A stretch of 54,271 nt of DNA from an uncultured Faecalibacterium sp. GTDB taxonomy: Bacteria; Bacillota; Clostridia; Oscillospirales; Ruminococcaceae. Made by a program: the position numbers and the translations under genes. Shown piece after piece: positions 37,359-45,649 of the stretch (the stretch's first letter is position 1; the number at the start of each line of letters is the position of its first letter). The notes below the pieces were generated by a model. That model saw nothing but the letters and a program-made list of their open reading frames with translations. It was not told the DNA's origin and did no database searches. The DNA is taken from contig CALWZL010000007.1 of the NCBI GenBank assembly GCA_944385995.1, positions 1-54,271 on the forward strand, written 5' to 3'.

Positions 37359-38918
37359 ATGTGGCAGAAGATCAAAGGCAGAATATGGGGTTTGCTGTGG
37401 ATCGTACCTGTTTTTCTGATGGCAGCGAGCTTCAGTATCCATGGGATGGCTGCCAGTCCGGTGTGGGCGGCGGTGGATGGAACCAACGCCGTCCTGTATC
37501 TGCCCCAGGAGGGAGAGATCACCGATTGTCAGGTGGGCACGGTTTCCTGCGGCAATGTACAGGTGACGCCGATTTCAGAAACGGAAGTGCCGGTGAAGAC
37601 CCTGATTATTTTGGATAATTCCCTTTCCATCCCGCAAAGCGAACGCCCTGTCATCACCCAGCTGCTGACCAACCTGATTGGAAACCGGATGGAGGGAGAA
37701 CAGTTTACCATTGTCACCATCGAGGATGAAATCCACTATTTGTGTGAAAATGAAAGTGATTATTTGACCTTGAGCAGCACAGTCAACGGCATCCAGTATC
37801 AGAATCAGGACACCCAGCTCACCGACAATGTGTATCAGGCAATCGAAACTCTTTTTGAGGAAACGCCGCTCCAGTTCAGCCGGGTGGTGATCATTGCGGA
37901 TGGTGTGGATGACAAGGAAATCGGTTATACCCGGGCGGAGCTGCAGGAACTGATTCAGAAATGCGGCTACCCGATCTACACGGTGGGATGCGGGCCCAAC
38001 AACAGCGAAGAACGCACGGCGCTGCTGGACAACCTGTTTGCACTTTCCCGCATCACCAGCGGGCAGTCCTATTATTTTGGAGATACCACAGATACCTATC
38101 AAATTGCACAGGGGGTGTGCGAATACAACCAGGCCCAGCAGGTGGTAATCCAGCTGCCGGCAGAAGTATGCGACGGCTCAGTCCGGGGAGTCAAGGTGGT
38201 CTGCGGCGGACAGGAATATACTGCACAGCTGACCATGCCTTTTGAAAGCATTCCGGCCAGCTCGGTGCCGGCCCCGAAAGCGGACAGCATCGCACAGCCG
38301 GCGGAAGAGCCGCCTGCACCCGGGATGCCGCTTTGGATGATGGCCGCCATCGGCGGCGCAGTGGTGCTGGTCCTTGGGCTGGGGACGGCAGTCATTCTCC
38401 TGGTGGTCCGCAGAAAACGGAACAAGAAGAATGATCGGCAGGAGCCGGAAGAAGACGAAAAGTCCTCGGAAATTATAGAGATCCGGGATAACGGTCCGGC
38501 CATCCGGCACTGGTACGATGATCTGCCCGGCGAAAAGCCCGATGAGTTCGGGGATTTTTCGGCGAATGCAGAGGAAAACACGGTGCGGGTCTTTGGCAGC
38601 GCGCCGGGCGGCGGGCCCCGCAGAACAAAACATCTGCGGCTGGTGGATGTGAAAAATCCCTCCCGATTCTATGAGACAAGCCTGAAAGAACGGGTGACTG
38701 TGGGACGTTCCAGTTCCTGTCAAATTACCGTCGACCATACTTCGGTTTCCCGGAGACAGTGCGAAGTGTATGAGGAGGCCGGGCAGGTATATGTGATCAA
38801 CTGCAGCCAGACCAATCCTACCAGAATGGGCCAGACGGTGGTGGACAAGCCCATGCTTTTGAAAAACGGCGCTGTCCTGACCATGGGAAAGATCCAAATG
38901 AGAGCGGAGATTATCTGA
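37359..38918 (+). CDS. Membrane protein: signal peptide, VWA domain, TM, cytoplasmic FHA domain
   Basis: A 519-aa protein. An N-terminal signal (about 10-38, ending near VWA) leads to an extracytoplasmic von Willebrand A domain with the metal-site motif DNSLS (Asp86, Ser88, Ser90). Then a Pro-rich spacer, a transmembrane helix (about 325-350), a Lys/Glu-rich stretch and a C-terminal cytoplasmic FHA domain (about 430-519; TVGRSSSCQITVDHTSVSRR). The topology links an outer protein-binding domain to an inner phospho-threonine reader. It is followed 3 nt later by a PP2C gene and then by the kinase that could write the mark. The start at 37359 has GGAAGGGAAAGG upstream. It is a candidate structural or sensing component replacing EsaA/EssB functions (inference). 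Confidence 0.82.
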   Translation: MWQKIKGRIWGLLWIVPVFLMAASFSIHGMAASPVWAAVDGTNAVLYLPQEGEITDCQVGTVSCGNVQVTPISETEVPVKTLIILDNSLSIPQSERPVITQLLTNLIGNRMEGEQFTIVTIEDEIHYLCENESDYLTLSSTVNGIQYQNQDTQLTDNVYQAIETLFEETPLQFSRVVIIADGVDDKEIGYTRAELQELIQKCGYPIYTVGCGPNNSEERTALLDNLFALSRITSGQSYYFGDTTDTYQIAQGVCEYNQAQQVVIQLPAEVCDGSVRGVKVVCGGQEYTAQLTMPFESIPASSVPAPKADSIAQPAEEPPAPGMPLWMMAAIGGAVVLVLGLGTAVILLVVRRKRNKKNDRQEPEEDEKSSEIIEIRDNGPAIRHWYDDLPGEKPDEFGDFSANAEENTVRVFGSAPGGGPRRTKHLRLVDVKNPSRFYETSLKERVTVGRSSSCQITVDHTSVSRRQCEVYEEAGQVYVINCSQTNPTRMGQTVVDKPMLLKNGAVLTMGKIQMRAEII

Positions 38919-38921
38919 ATT

Positions 38922-39644
38922 ATGCTGCAGGGCGGAGTGTTGTGCAAAAAGGGACTGAAGAGAAAAGTCAATCAGGATCGGGCGAGCTTGCTGATTGACG
39001 GAGAAAATGCGTTGTGCTTTGTGGCAGACGGCATGGGGGGACATTATGCAGGAGAGCGCGCCAGCGGCGTTCTGAGCGATTTGTTGACCTGCTGGTGGGT
39101 GCGTCGCCACACTCAGGCTGCCCGGATGTCGGTGCAAGAGCTGTCAGAAGAATTCAAGCAAGTGCTTCGGTTGGGGGCAGACCGGATCTGCGCCCTTACC
39201 CCCGAAGAACTCTACTGTGGGTCTACCATTGTACTGCTTTGGATTTCAGTGGGGCAGTACCTGCTGATGGCGGCCGGAGACAGCAGGTGCTACCAGGTGC
39301 AGCCTTCCCTCTTTCGGACCGAGGTGTCCCAGATCAGCAAAGATGATCTCTACCACGCCCAGGGAGAAGAGGATGCGCTCCTGGAAGGAAAACTTACCAA
39401 TGCCATTGGGTCCAAGTATGAGGCTTCCTTTACCATTCGAACGGGGACGGTGGATAAAAGAACGCTGTTTGCCCTGTGCAGCGATGGCGTTTACCGCTAC
39501 TGCAGCCAGGAAGAACTGGCCAGAAGCTGGTCGGCGGCTGCCCGTCAGGGAAACATTGAAATCACGCTGCAGCAGGTCGACGAAATGATTTGTGCGCATG
39601 GAGCGCCGGACAATTATTCGCTGGTATTGGTCCAGCGAAAATAA
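38922..39644 (+). CDS. PP2C-family Ser/Thr phosphatase 1
   Basis: A cytoplasmic metal-dependent phosphatase (240 aa) that should remove phosphate from targets of the downstream kinase. Motifs in order: NQDR (Asp19), VADGMGGH (Asp36, Gly37), GDSRCY, CSDGVY and DNYSL, giving the full metal-binding set. Shorter than average but complete. It lies 3 nt after the VWA-FHA gene and 12 nt before a second PP2C gene. Confidence 0.9.
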   Translation: MLQGGVLCKKGLKRKVNQDRASLLIDGENALCFVADGMGGHYAGERASGVLSDLLTCWWVRRHTQAARMSVQELSEEFKQVLRLGADRICALTPEELYCGSTIVLLWISVGQYLLMAAGDSRCYQVQPSLFRTEVSQISKDDLYHAQGEEDALLEGKLTNAIGSKYEASFTIRTGTVDKRTLFALCSDGVYRYCSQEELARSWSAAARQGNIEITLQQVDEMICAHGAPDNYSLVLVQRK

Positions 39645-39656
39645 AGAGGAGAGAAC

Positions 39657-40460
39657 ATGGGGCTTCAACTATCCTATGTGTGTGTTAGCCATGTGGGACA
39701 CAGGCGCAGGACAAACCAGGATAATTTTATATGCGACGGGCAGTTTATGCGGCAGGACGAAAAAAAGTCTGAGGTTTTTCACGCAGGGACAGTCGGATTG
39801 GACCGGGCTGTCCTGTTTGGGGTGTTTGACGGTATGGGAGGCGGAGAATATGGCGAGGAGGCTTCCCTGCTTGCAGCCGGCAGAGCGGCCCGCACCCCCA
39901 TGGACCAGCCGCCCCGGAAGGTGCTGGAAGAAATCTGCATCCAGGCAAACCGGGAAATTTGTTCCTTTGCGGCGGACCATCAGCTCGGCACCTGCGGCAC
40001 TACCGCTGCAATGCTCCTGTTTGCACAGGGACAAGTGACCCTGTGCAATCTGGGGGACAGCAGAATTTTCCAAATTGCAAACCGGCAAATCCGGCAAATT
40101 TCGCAGGATCATGTCACCCCGGCTCCCTTTGGCCATAAACCACCGCTGCTGCAGTATCTGGGGATTCCACCAGAGGAAATACATTTGTGCCCGACCTATG
40201 GGGAGTGGCCGTGCCGTGCCGGGGACCGGTATCTGATTTGTTCCGACGGCCTGACAGATATGCTTTCATTGGAGGAAATTGGAAAAATGGTCCAGGAACC
40301 GCCGGGCAAGGCTGTTCAGAAACTGTTGGAACAGGCGCTGGAGCGAGGGGGAAAGGACAATATTACGATGATTCTGCTGAAAGTCTGCAAGCCGGAACGA
40401 GGGCTCTGGAAATCAGCGAAACGTTTCTTGAGGAGGAAAAGAAATGTCACAGGAAATTGA
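39657..40460 (+). CDS. PP2C-family Ser/Thr phosphatase 2
   Basis: A second PP2C phosphatase (267 aa) with the complete motif set: NQDN (Asp22), VFDGMGGGEYG (Asp58), GDSRIF, CSDGLTDM and DNITM. It is only distantly similar to its neighbour, so not a recent duplication. The 3' end overlaps the kinase gene by 17 nt and the C-terminus is basic (KRFLRRKRN). Two phosphatases for one kinase suggests different targets or locations. Confidence 0.9.
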   Translation: MGLQLSYVCVSHVGHRRRTNQDNFICDGQFMRQDEKKSEVFHAGTVGLDRAVLFGVFDGMGGGEYGEEASLLAAGRAARTPMDQPPRKVLEEICIQANREICSFAADHQLGTCGTTAAMLLFAQGQVTLCNLGDSRIFQIANRQIRQISQDHVTPAPFGHKPPLLQYLGIPPEEIHLCPTYGEWPCRAGDRYLICSDGLTDMLSLEEIGKMVQEPPGKAVQKLLEQALERGGKDNITMILLKVCKPERGLWKSAKRFLRRKRNVTGN

Positions 40461-42834
40461 AAAAGTCTGGCCTGAGTGGAAGGTGGAAAGCCAAATTGGA
40501 AAAGGTGCGTTCGGCTCTGTCTACAAGGCTGTCCGCACCGATCATGGACTGATCAGCACAGCGGCCATTAAAGTCCTGCATATTCCTCAGGATGAAGCAG
40601 AGGTGACAAGTCTGCGTTCAGAAGGGCTGGACCTCAACGGAACCCGCACCTATCTACAGGGAATCGTGGATGATTTTGTGGGAGAAATCAAGCTGATGGA
40701 ATCCTTGAAAGGGGTTCAGAACATTGTCAGTGTAGAGGATTACCAGGTTGTAGAGCGCAAGGAAGAGCTGGGATGGGATATCTATATCCGCATGGAGCTG
40801 CTGACGCCTTTTGATGTGTGGATCTGCAGCCATCCGATGACGGAAAAAGATGTGATCCGTTTGGGAATCGATCTCTGCACCGCATTGGAGCTGTGCGAAA
40901 AACGGAATATCATCCACCGGGATATTAAGCCGGCCAATATTTTTGTCAATGACTTTGGCTTTTTCAAGCTGGGCGACTTTGGCATTGCGAGAAAGCTGGA
41001 GGCCACCAGCGCCAATCTGTCCAAAAAGGGAACGTATAACTATATGGCCCCCGAAGTGGCCAATGGCTCTGCCTATGACAGCCGGGTGGATATTTATTCG
41101 CTGGGCATTGTTCTGTACCGTCTGCTCAATCACAACCGTCTGCCGTTTCTGAACAGCGAACAGCAGCTGATGGACCCCAATGCCCGCAGGGAGGCTATGG
41201 AGCGCCGTTTGAGAGGCGACGCGCTGCCGCCGCCCAAAGAGGCGTCGCCTGCGATGGCAAATCTGATTCTCTGCGCCTGCGCCTATGATCCTGAAAAACG
41301 GTTCCGAACGGCTTCGGCTATGAAAGTTGCACTGCGGAGTGTTGCAAATCTTGACTCGGCTGCTCAGACGGCCGGTTATCCCACGGCGGGCCGGGCAAAC
41401 ACCCAGAGCAAGGCCGAAACAGACAAGCAGAGCGCCCAGCGGGCCAAACCAGATGAGAAAACCGGTTCCCAGCCGAAGGCCGTCCGGCAGGCTGGCGCCG
41501 GCACGCAGACGGCGGGCTCAGCAAGGCCCCACGCCCAGGCAAACCGACCGGCAGGGCAGGAAACCACGCCTACGCCCAGGTCCAAGACAGAACAACCGCC
41601 CCGGAAAGAGAAAAAGCAGAAAGCAAAGGAAGGAGAAAAGAGAAACGTGCGGAAAATCATTCCTTTGGTGTTGATCCTGATTGCTGCAGCAGCGGCATGC
41701 GTATGGTTCCTTTTCCCGATGCTGATGGGCGAGGGAGAGGATCTGCCTGTGATTGGGGGAGTCATCAGCGACATTCAGTCGGAATCCATACGCGAGGAAA
41801 ATGTTGCAGAGACTCTGAAAGAGGCAGAGACTGCTGCTGATGCCCAGGACTATCAGAAGGCGCTGAGCATTCTGGAGGCCGGGCTGCTGCAATACCCGGA
41901 TGAGGAGCGGTTTGCTGAAAAACAGAGCGAATACCAGTCTCTCCTGGACCAGCAGGACAAACAGAAGATTCTGGACGAGGCAGAAGCCTATGCCGGTGCC
42001 GGCGACTATGAATCTGCGCTGAAGACCATTCGTGCAGCCATGGAGGATAATGCGTCGGACCCGGATTACCTGGAACAGGCAGACGCCTATGCAGAAGAAC
42101 TGAAGAATAAGGCGCTGGCTGTTGCAGAGCAGTACGCAGAAAACCAGGATGATCTGAAAGCTTACCAGACCGTTCAGGATGCACTGGATCTGTTGGGATC
42201 GGATACAGAGCTGGATGTCAAGGCCAATCTTTATGCACAGAATTATGTTTCAAAGGTGCTGGAGCAGGTTGACGCACTGGTGCAGGCCAAAGATTACAGC
42301 GGGGCAAGCAGTTTGCTGGATGCAGCTCTGAAAAATATACCGGGCGATGAAGACCTGACCGCCCGCCGGAGTGAGATCAGTACGATGCAGCCGGTTTCCC
42401 TGTCGTCGCTGACAGCGCTGAACGGCGGATGGACCTGGAACGATGTGGTTCCGGAAGATCCTTTTGGCAATGATTATTCAACGGCTGTGAACTATGCGGT
42501 GTTTCAGAGCGGCGACAACACCTATTACAATTCCAAGGAATATGAGGAAGGGTATGGCAACTACGCCGAATACCGCGTTTATGGCAATTACAGCACCCTC
42601 ACCATGATGCTGGCCCCCTATCAGGAGATCGGGGAAAACTGCAGCGTGTGGGTCCAGGTGTATGCAGACGACGTGCTGGTGCAGACCTCGCCCCGTATCA
42701 CCCGGAAGACGGACGCCATCACCCTCAGCGTACCGATTGCCAATGCAGAGTATATCAAGATTGTGGTCAACTTGTCGGAAGATTACCCGGATTATGGAGC
42801 TCTGATTATGTCCGACGTTCAGCTGTGGCCATAA
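40444..42834 (+). CDS. Transmembrane Ser/Thr protein kinase with TPR-like and NPCBM-like outer domains
   Basis: A 796-aa kinase. The catalytic domain (about 10-290) is complete: glycine loop IGKGAFGSVY, Lys43 in AAIKV, HRDIKPAN (Asp160), DFG (Asp178) and a GTYNYMAPE activation segment. A Gln/Lys/Pro-rich linker, a transmembrane helix (about 404-427) and an outer region follow. The outer region has TPR-like helical repeats with DYQKAL and DYESAL patterns (about 455-640), then a beta-rich C-terminal domain (about 655-796; EYRVYGNYSTL, VWVQVYADD, AEYIKIVVNL) resembling NPCBM/NEW2 carbohydrate-binding modules. No PASTA domains, unlike PrkC. It probably senses the wall or glycans and phosphorylates FHA-bound partners. 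Its inner-kinase/one-TM/outer-domain plan mirrors EssB. Confidence 0.88.
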   Translation: MSQEIEKVWPEWKVESQIGKGAFGSVYKAVRTDHGLISTAAIKVLHIPQDEAEVTSLRSEGLDLNGTRTYLQGIVDDFVGEIKLMESLKGVQNIVSVEDYQVVERKEELGWDIYIRMELLTPFDVWICSHPMTEKDVIRLGIDLCTALELCEKRNIIHRDIKPANIFVNDFGFFKLGDFGIARKLEATSANLSKKGTYNYMAPEVANGSAYDSRVDIYSLGIVLYRLLNHNRLPFLNSEQQLMDPNARREAMERRLRGDALPPPKEASPAMANLILCACAYDPEKRFRTASAMKVALRSVANLDSAAQTAGYPTAGRANTQSKAETDKQSAQRAKPDEKTGSQPKAVRQAGAGTQTAGSARPHAQANRPAGQETTPTPRSKTEQPPRKEKKQKAKEGEKRNVRKIIPLVLILIAAAAACVWFLFPMLMGEGEDLPVIGGVISDIQSESIREENVAETLKEAETAADAQDYQKALSILEAGLLQYPDEERFAEKQSEYQSLLDQQDKQKILDEAEAYAGAGDYESALKTIRAAMEDNASDPDYLEQADAYAEELKNKALAVAEQYAENQDDLKAYQTVQDALDLLGSDTELDVKANLYAQNYVSKVLEQVDALVQAKDYSGASSLLDAALKNIPGDEDLTARRSEISTMQPVSLSSLTALNGGWTWNDVVPEDPFGNDYSTAVNYAVFQSGDNTYYNSKEYEEGYGNYAEYRVYGNYSTLTMMLAPYQEIGENCSVWVQVYADDVLVQTSPRITRKTDAITLSVPIANAEYIKIVVNLSEDYPDYGALIMSDVQLWP

Positions 42835-42863
42835 GTGGCGTTTGGTGTGTGAGGAAAAATAAA

Positions 42864-44843
42864 ATGAAATTTTGTATGGAGTGCGGCACCCCGGCGGAGG
42901 ACTCTCAAAAGTATTGCAGGATCTGCGGACACAGGTTCCCGGAAATGGAACAGACTCCCGAAGAGCCCGGGGAAGAAGCCGGGGAAAAAACGGAAATTGT
43001 TTTGGAGCAGGAGGATCAAGAGGGGGAAGAGTGGACAGAGCGGGTCCCGGATAGCCCCGAAATGGACAGCAAGTCAACATCTGCTGTGAATCCCGGCGCC
43101 TTCGGCGCGTCAGAACCGGATGAGGGAGCAACGGTCTATGTCGCACAGGAGGAACCGGAGGATTCGCAGAGATCCCAAACTTCCCGGACCGAATTTGTTC
43201 CGGCGGACAGCGGGGAAAACGGGGAAGCATCTCCGACGGCAGAAAGAAAGCCGCTGCCGGTTGTGAAAATTGGGATTGCCGCAGCCGTTTTGGTGCTGTG
43301 CGCCGGCGCAGCCGGCTGGGCCCTGCTTCATTCCGAAAAAGATTCCAAAGAAGTTTTGATTGCAGGCCAAACCTATGTGATATCCCAGACGGATGCCCTG
43401 GTTGTGGAAGATCCAGATGAACAGGACTGGAACAGCATTGCTTCTCTGACACAGCTTGCATCGCTGACGGTTCATGGGGACGGAAAAAACACCGCGGTGA
43501 CTGCAGAGGATTTGCAGCAGTTAAGCGCCTTGCCGAAACTCACCGATCTGGAACTGGAGGGCGTGCAGCTGGAATCCATAGAGGATTTGGAACTGCTGGA
43601 ACATTTGGAAGTTCTGGCTATCCGGAACGCCGGCCTGGATAGCGAACAGTGTATGGAGCTGCCTGCGCTGCAGCATCTGACCGCGCTGGATTTGGAAGGC
43701 AACGCCATCCAGGATCTGACGTTTCTGAGCAATTTTACCGCGTTGACCCGGCTGAACCTGGCCGACAATAAAATCACAGATTATACGCCGCTGTCTGCTT
43801 GTACGGACCTGGACAGCCTGTCAGTGGACCTGTGTCAGGCCGGGGTCATTGGCCGGCTGGATTCCCTGAAAGAGCTGTCGGTGGCAGGAGAACCGGTGGA
43901 GGACCTTCCGGCGTTTCTGGAAGAGCAAAAGAACACGGCAGAGCTTTATGACAGCATTATGGAGTGGTTTGATCAAGACGATTTTGAAACCATCGAAGTG
44001 GCCTTGGATGAATATGTATCGGCGGATGGCATTATCTATGCCAATGGATGGCTGATGGACTTTGGAAGCGACTGGGAGGAAATCCGCAGTGCCATTCCGG
44101 AAGATACGATGGTGGTTGTTTCAGACGACACCGGCGTCTATTATGGCCAGATGTCTCAGGATCAGCGGTCCGGTCAGGGCACCCAGTATCTGCCGGCCAG
44201 CAAGAGCTGGTATCGCGGCAGCTGGTCCAACAATCTGCCCAACGGCAGCGGCAGCTACTATAAACCTGTGGGAGATGGAAGGACGCTGGAGTTTGTCGGC
44301 ACATATGTCAATGGCTACGAAGACGGCTCCATGAATATGGTCCTGCATGACGGCAGCAATATTCAGAGTGTGGCATATACGTCCCAGCAGGGGACCCGCA
44401 CGACGCTGCAGCAAATTTCGGATACCCAGTATGCTTTTGCTTACCTGGATGGAGTGTACTGGTGTGATGTACAGCCTGGAGGGCATGGTGTGGCTGTGGA
44501 TGGGATCGCATATCAACAGGAGCAGCCAGTGGCGGAAACGCTGCCGGACACAGAAACGCCGGCGGCGGAACCCTCCAGCAATTCCAGCAGTTCTGAATCT
44601 GTGGGCGGCAGCGCCAGCAGCAAACCCAGCGGCGACAGCAGTTCCTCCGCTGCGCCGGCGCAGCAGAGCGCGCCGGCACAGACGCAGACCCCGGCGGCGC
44701 CGGCCCCCACTGCGCCTGCAGCTGAACCGGAGCCAGAGCCGACAGCACCTGCAATCCCGGATATTGCGGGGCAGGAGGAGCTGCAGGATATGATGCAGGA
44801 TGCAGAAGCCTATGCGCAGCAGCTGCTGGAAGAGCTGGAATAA
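42864..44843 (+). CDS. Zinc-ribbon membrane protein with outer LRR, MORN-like and low-complexity regions
   Basis: A 659-aa protein: zinc ribbon (Cys4, 7, 18, 21), acidic linker, transmembrane helix (about 134-155), leucine-rich repeats (about 190-345; LTDLELEGVQL, LTALDLEGNAI, LTRLNLADNKI, the SDS22/internalin-like form), then MORN-like repeats (about 420-480; YYGQMSQDQRSGQGTQY, YRGSWSNNLPNGSGSYY). A long Ser/Pro/Ala/Glu-rich tail ends in a short helix. ATG 42864 has TGAGGA upstream and lies 30 nt after the kinase gene. The outer LRR suggests a protein or glycan ligand. It shares the zinc-ribbon/TM/ectodomain plan with the proteins at 26269 and 27979. Confidence 0.8.
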   Translation: MKFCMECGTPAEDSQKYCRICGHRFPEMEQTPEEPGEEAGEKTEIVLEQEDQEGEEWTERVPDSPEMDSKSTSAVNPGAFGASEPDEGATVYVAQEEPEDSQRSQTSRTEFVPADSGENGEASPTAERKPLPVVKIGIAAAVLVLCAGAAGWALLHSEKDSKEVLIAGQTYVISQTDALVVEDPDEQDWNSIASLTQLASLTVHGDGKNTAVTAEDLQQLSALPKLTDLELEGVQLESIEDLELLEHLEVLAIRNAGLDSEQCMELPALQHLTALDLEGNAIQDLTFLSNFTALTRLNLADNKITDYTPLSACTDLDSLSVDLCQAGVIGRLDSLKELSVAGEPVEDLPAFLEEQKNTAELYDSIMEWFDQDDFETIEVALDEYVSADGIIYANGWLMDFGSDWEEIRSAIPEDTMVVVSDDTGVYYGQMSQDQRSGQGTQYLPASKSWYRGSWSNNLPNGSGSYYKPVGDGRTLEFVGTYVNGYEDGSMNMVLHDGSNIQSVAYTSQQGTRTTLQQISDTQYAFAYLDGVYWCDVQPGGHGVAVDGIAYQQEQPVAETLPDTETPAAEPSSNSSSSESVGGSASSKPSGDSSSSAAPAQQSAPAQTQTPAAPAPTAPAAEPEPEPTAPAIPDIAGQEELQDMMQDAEAYAQQLLEELE

Positions 44844-44922
44844 AATTGTTGTTAAGTGCAAGAGAAAAGTCATATAACTGTTGGAACACGCAAAATAACT
44901 GTAAAAGAAGGGAGTTATTTAC

Positions 44923-45285
44923 ATGAAAAAAATGGAAAAGATCAAGATGCCGTACAGCTATACGGCCATTGCTGACAAGGAAATGGAATACGTTGACGGC
45001 GGCGCGGTTACCGCTGGCGGTCTGCTGAGCTTTATTTCCTATTTGCTCAGCGGCCTGAGCATTTCCTTTGGCTCCGGCAATAACCATGTCAACACCGACA
45101 CCGTTGTCGTTGCCTCTCAGGCATCCACCAGCGCAACCACCGGCCGCGGCGGTGTGATTACTTCGGTGGGCTCCACTGCAGCACACTCCAACGTCGATAC
45201 CATTTCCAGAGGGGAGTATTTTAACTGGGGTGCAAATTTCAATATTGGCGGGATTTTCAACGCCCTGGTGCGTCTGCTCCGCTGA
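44923..45285 (+). CDS. Double-glycine-leader peptide (bacteriocin/secreted-peptide-like)
   Basis: A 120-aa product with an N-terminal leader whose end reads MEYVDGG (Gly26-Gly27), the form cleaved by C39 peptidase-containing ABC exporters. The mature part (about 93 aa) is Gly/Ser/Thr/Ala-rich with a hydrophobic stretch (LLSFISYLLSGLSISFGSG) and ends in an amphipathic segment. AAGGGAG precedes the ATG; a strong terminator follows. No C39 exporter or immunity gene is in the window. It is the last gene of the type VII block. It may be a bacteriocin-like peptide or an effector using this locus; both are inference. Confidence 0.65.
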   Translation: MKKMEKIKMPYSYTAIADKEMEYVDGGAVTAGGLLSFISYLLSGLSISFGSGNNHVNTDTVVVASQASTSATTGRGGVITSVGSTAAHSNVDTISRGEYFNWGANFNIGGIFNALVRLLR

Positions 45286-45357
45286 TTACAAGGGACGCAA
45301 GAATAGGTTTTGTATAGGTCATAGGCCTGGTTGATGATCGTTTCTCTTGTCTTTTCA

Positions 45358-45398
45358 TAAAAAGCTGCTGTATGGGTTTACCATGCAGCAGCTTTTTA
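45358..45398 (+). terminator. Terminator of the type VII locus
   Basis: AAAAAGCTGCTGTATG / CATGCAGCAGCTTTTT, a ~14-bp stem with A and T runs on both sides, so it can work in both directions. It lies 72 nt after the GG-leader peptide stop. Confidence 0.9.
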
Positions 45399-45547
45399 TG
45401 ATTTGCGGCAGGAACATGCAGCCAGGGGCAAGCAAGGTGTCAGGCTCCATCAAACCAGTATAAGCTATCAAATTGCTGTTCCACAAGAAAGTCGCTTTAT
45501 CAAAATGAAAGAGGCACTCCCCAATTCTGTGTAAAGGCCATTTGAAG

Positions 45548-45575
45548 TTTTCTTTCCATGTTGCCCCTGCCTGGA
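45548..45575 (+). repeat. 28-nt direct repeat, copy 2
   Basis: Identical over 28 nt to 25675-25702. The two copies bracket the secretion locus in the same orientation, which is suggestive of a recombination scar but not proof. Confidence 0.8.
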
Positions 45576-45649
45576 ACAGATTGGTGAAGCGGCAGGCGTG
45601 AAAACGCCGGGCAGGCTGGGGATTTGACTGGATGCGAATTGTGTGCCAT

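Noticed and set aside
44565-44760. Ser/Pro/Ala-rich repeats as a separate small gene or repeat array
   Set aside because: It is the in-frame low-complexity tail of the LRR/MORN protein; no independent start or stop.
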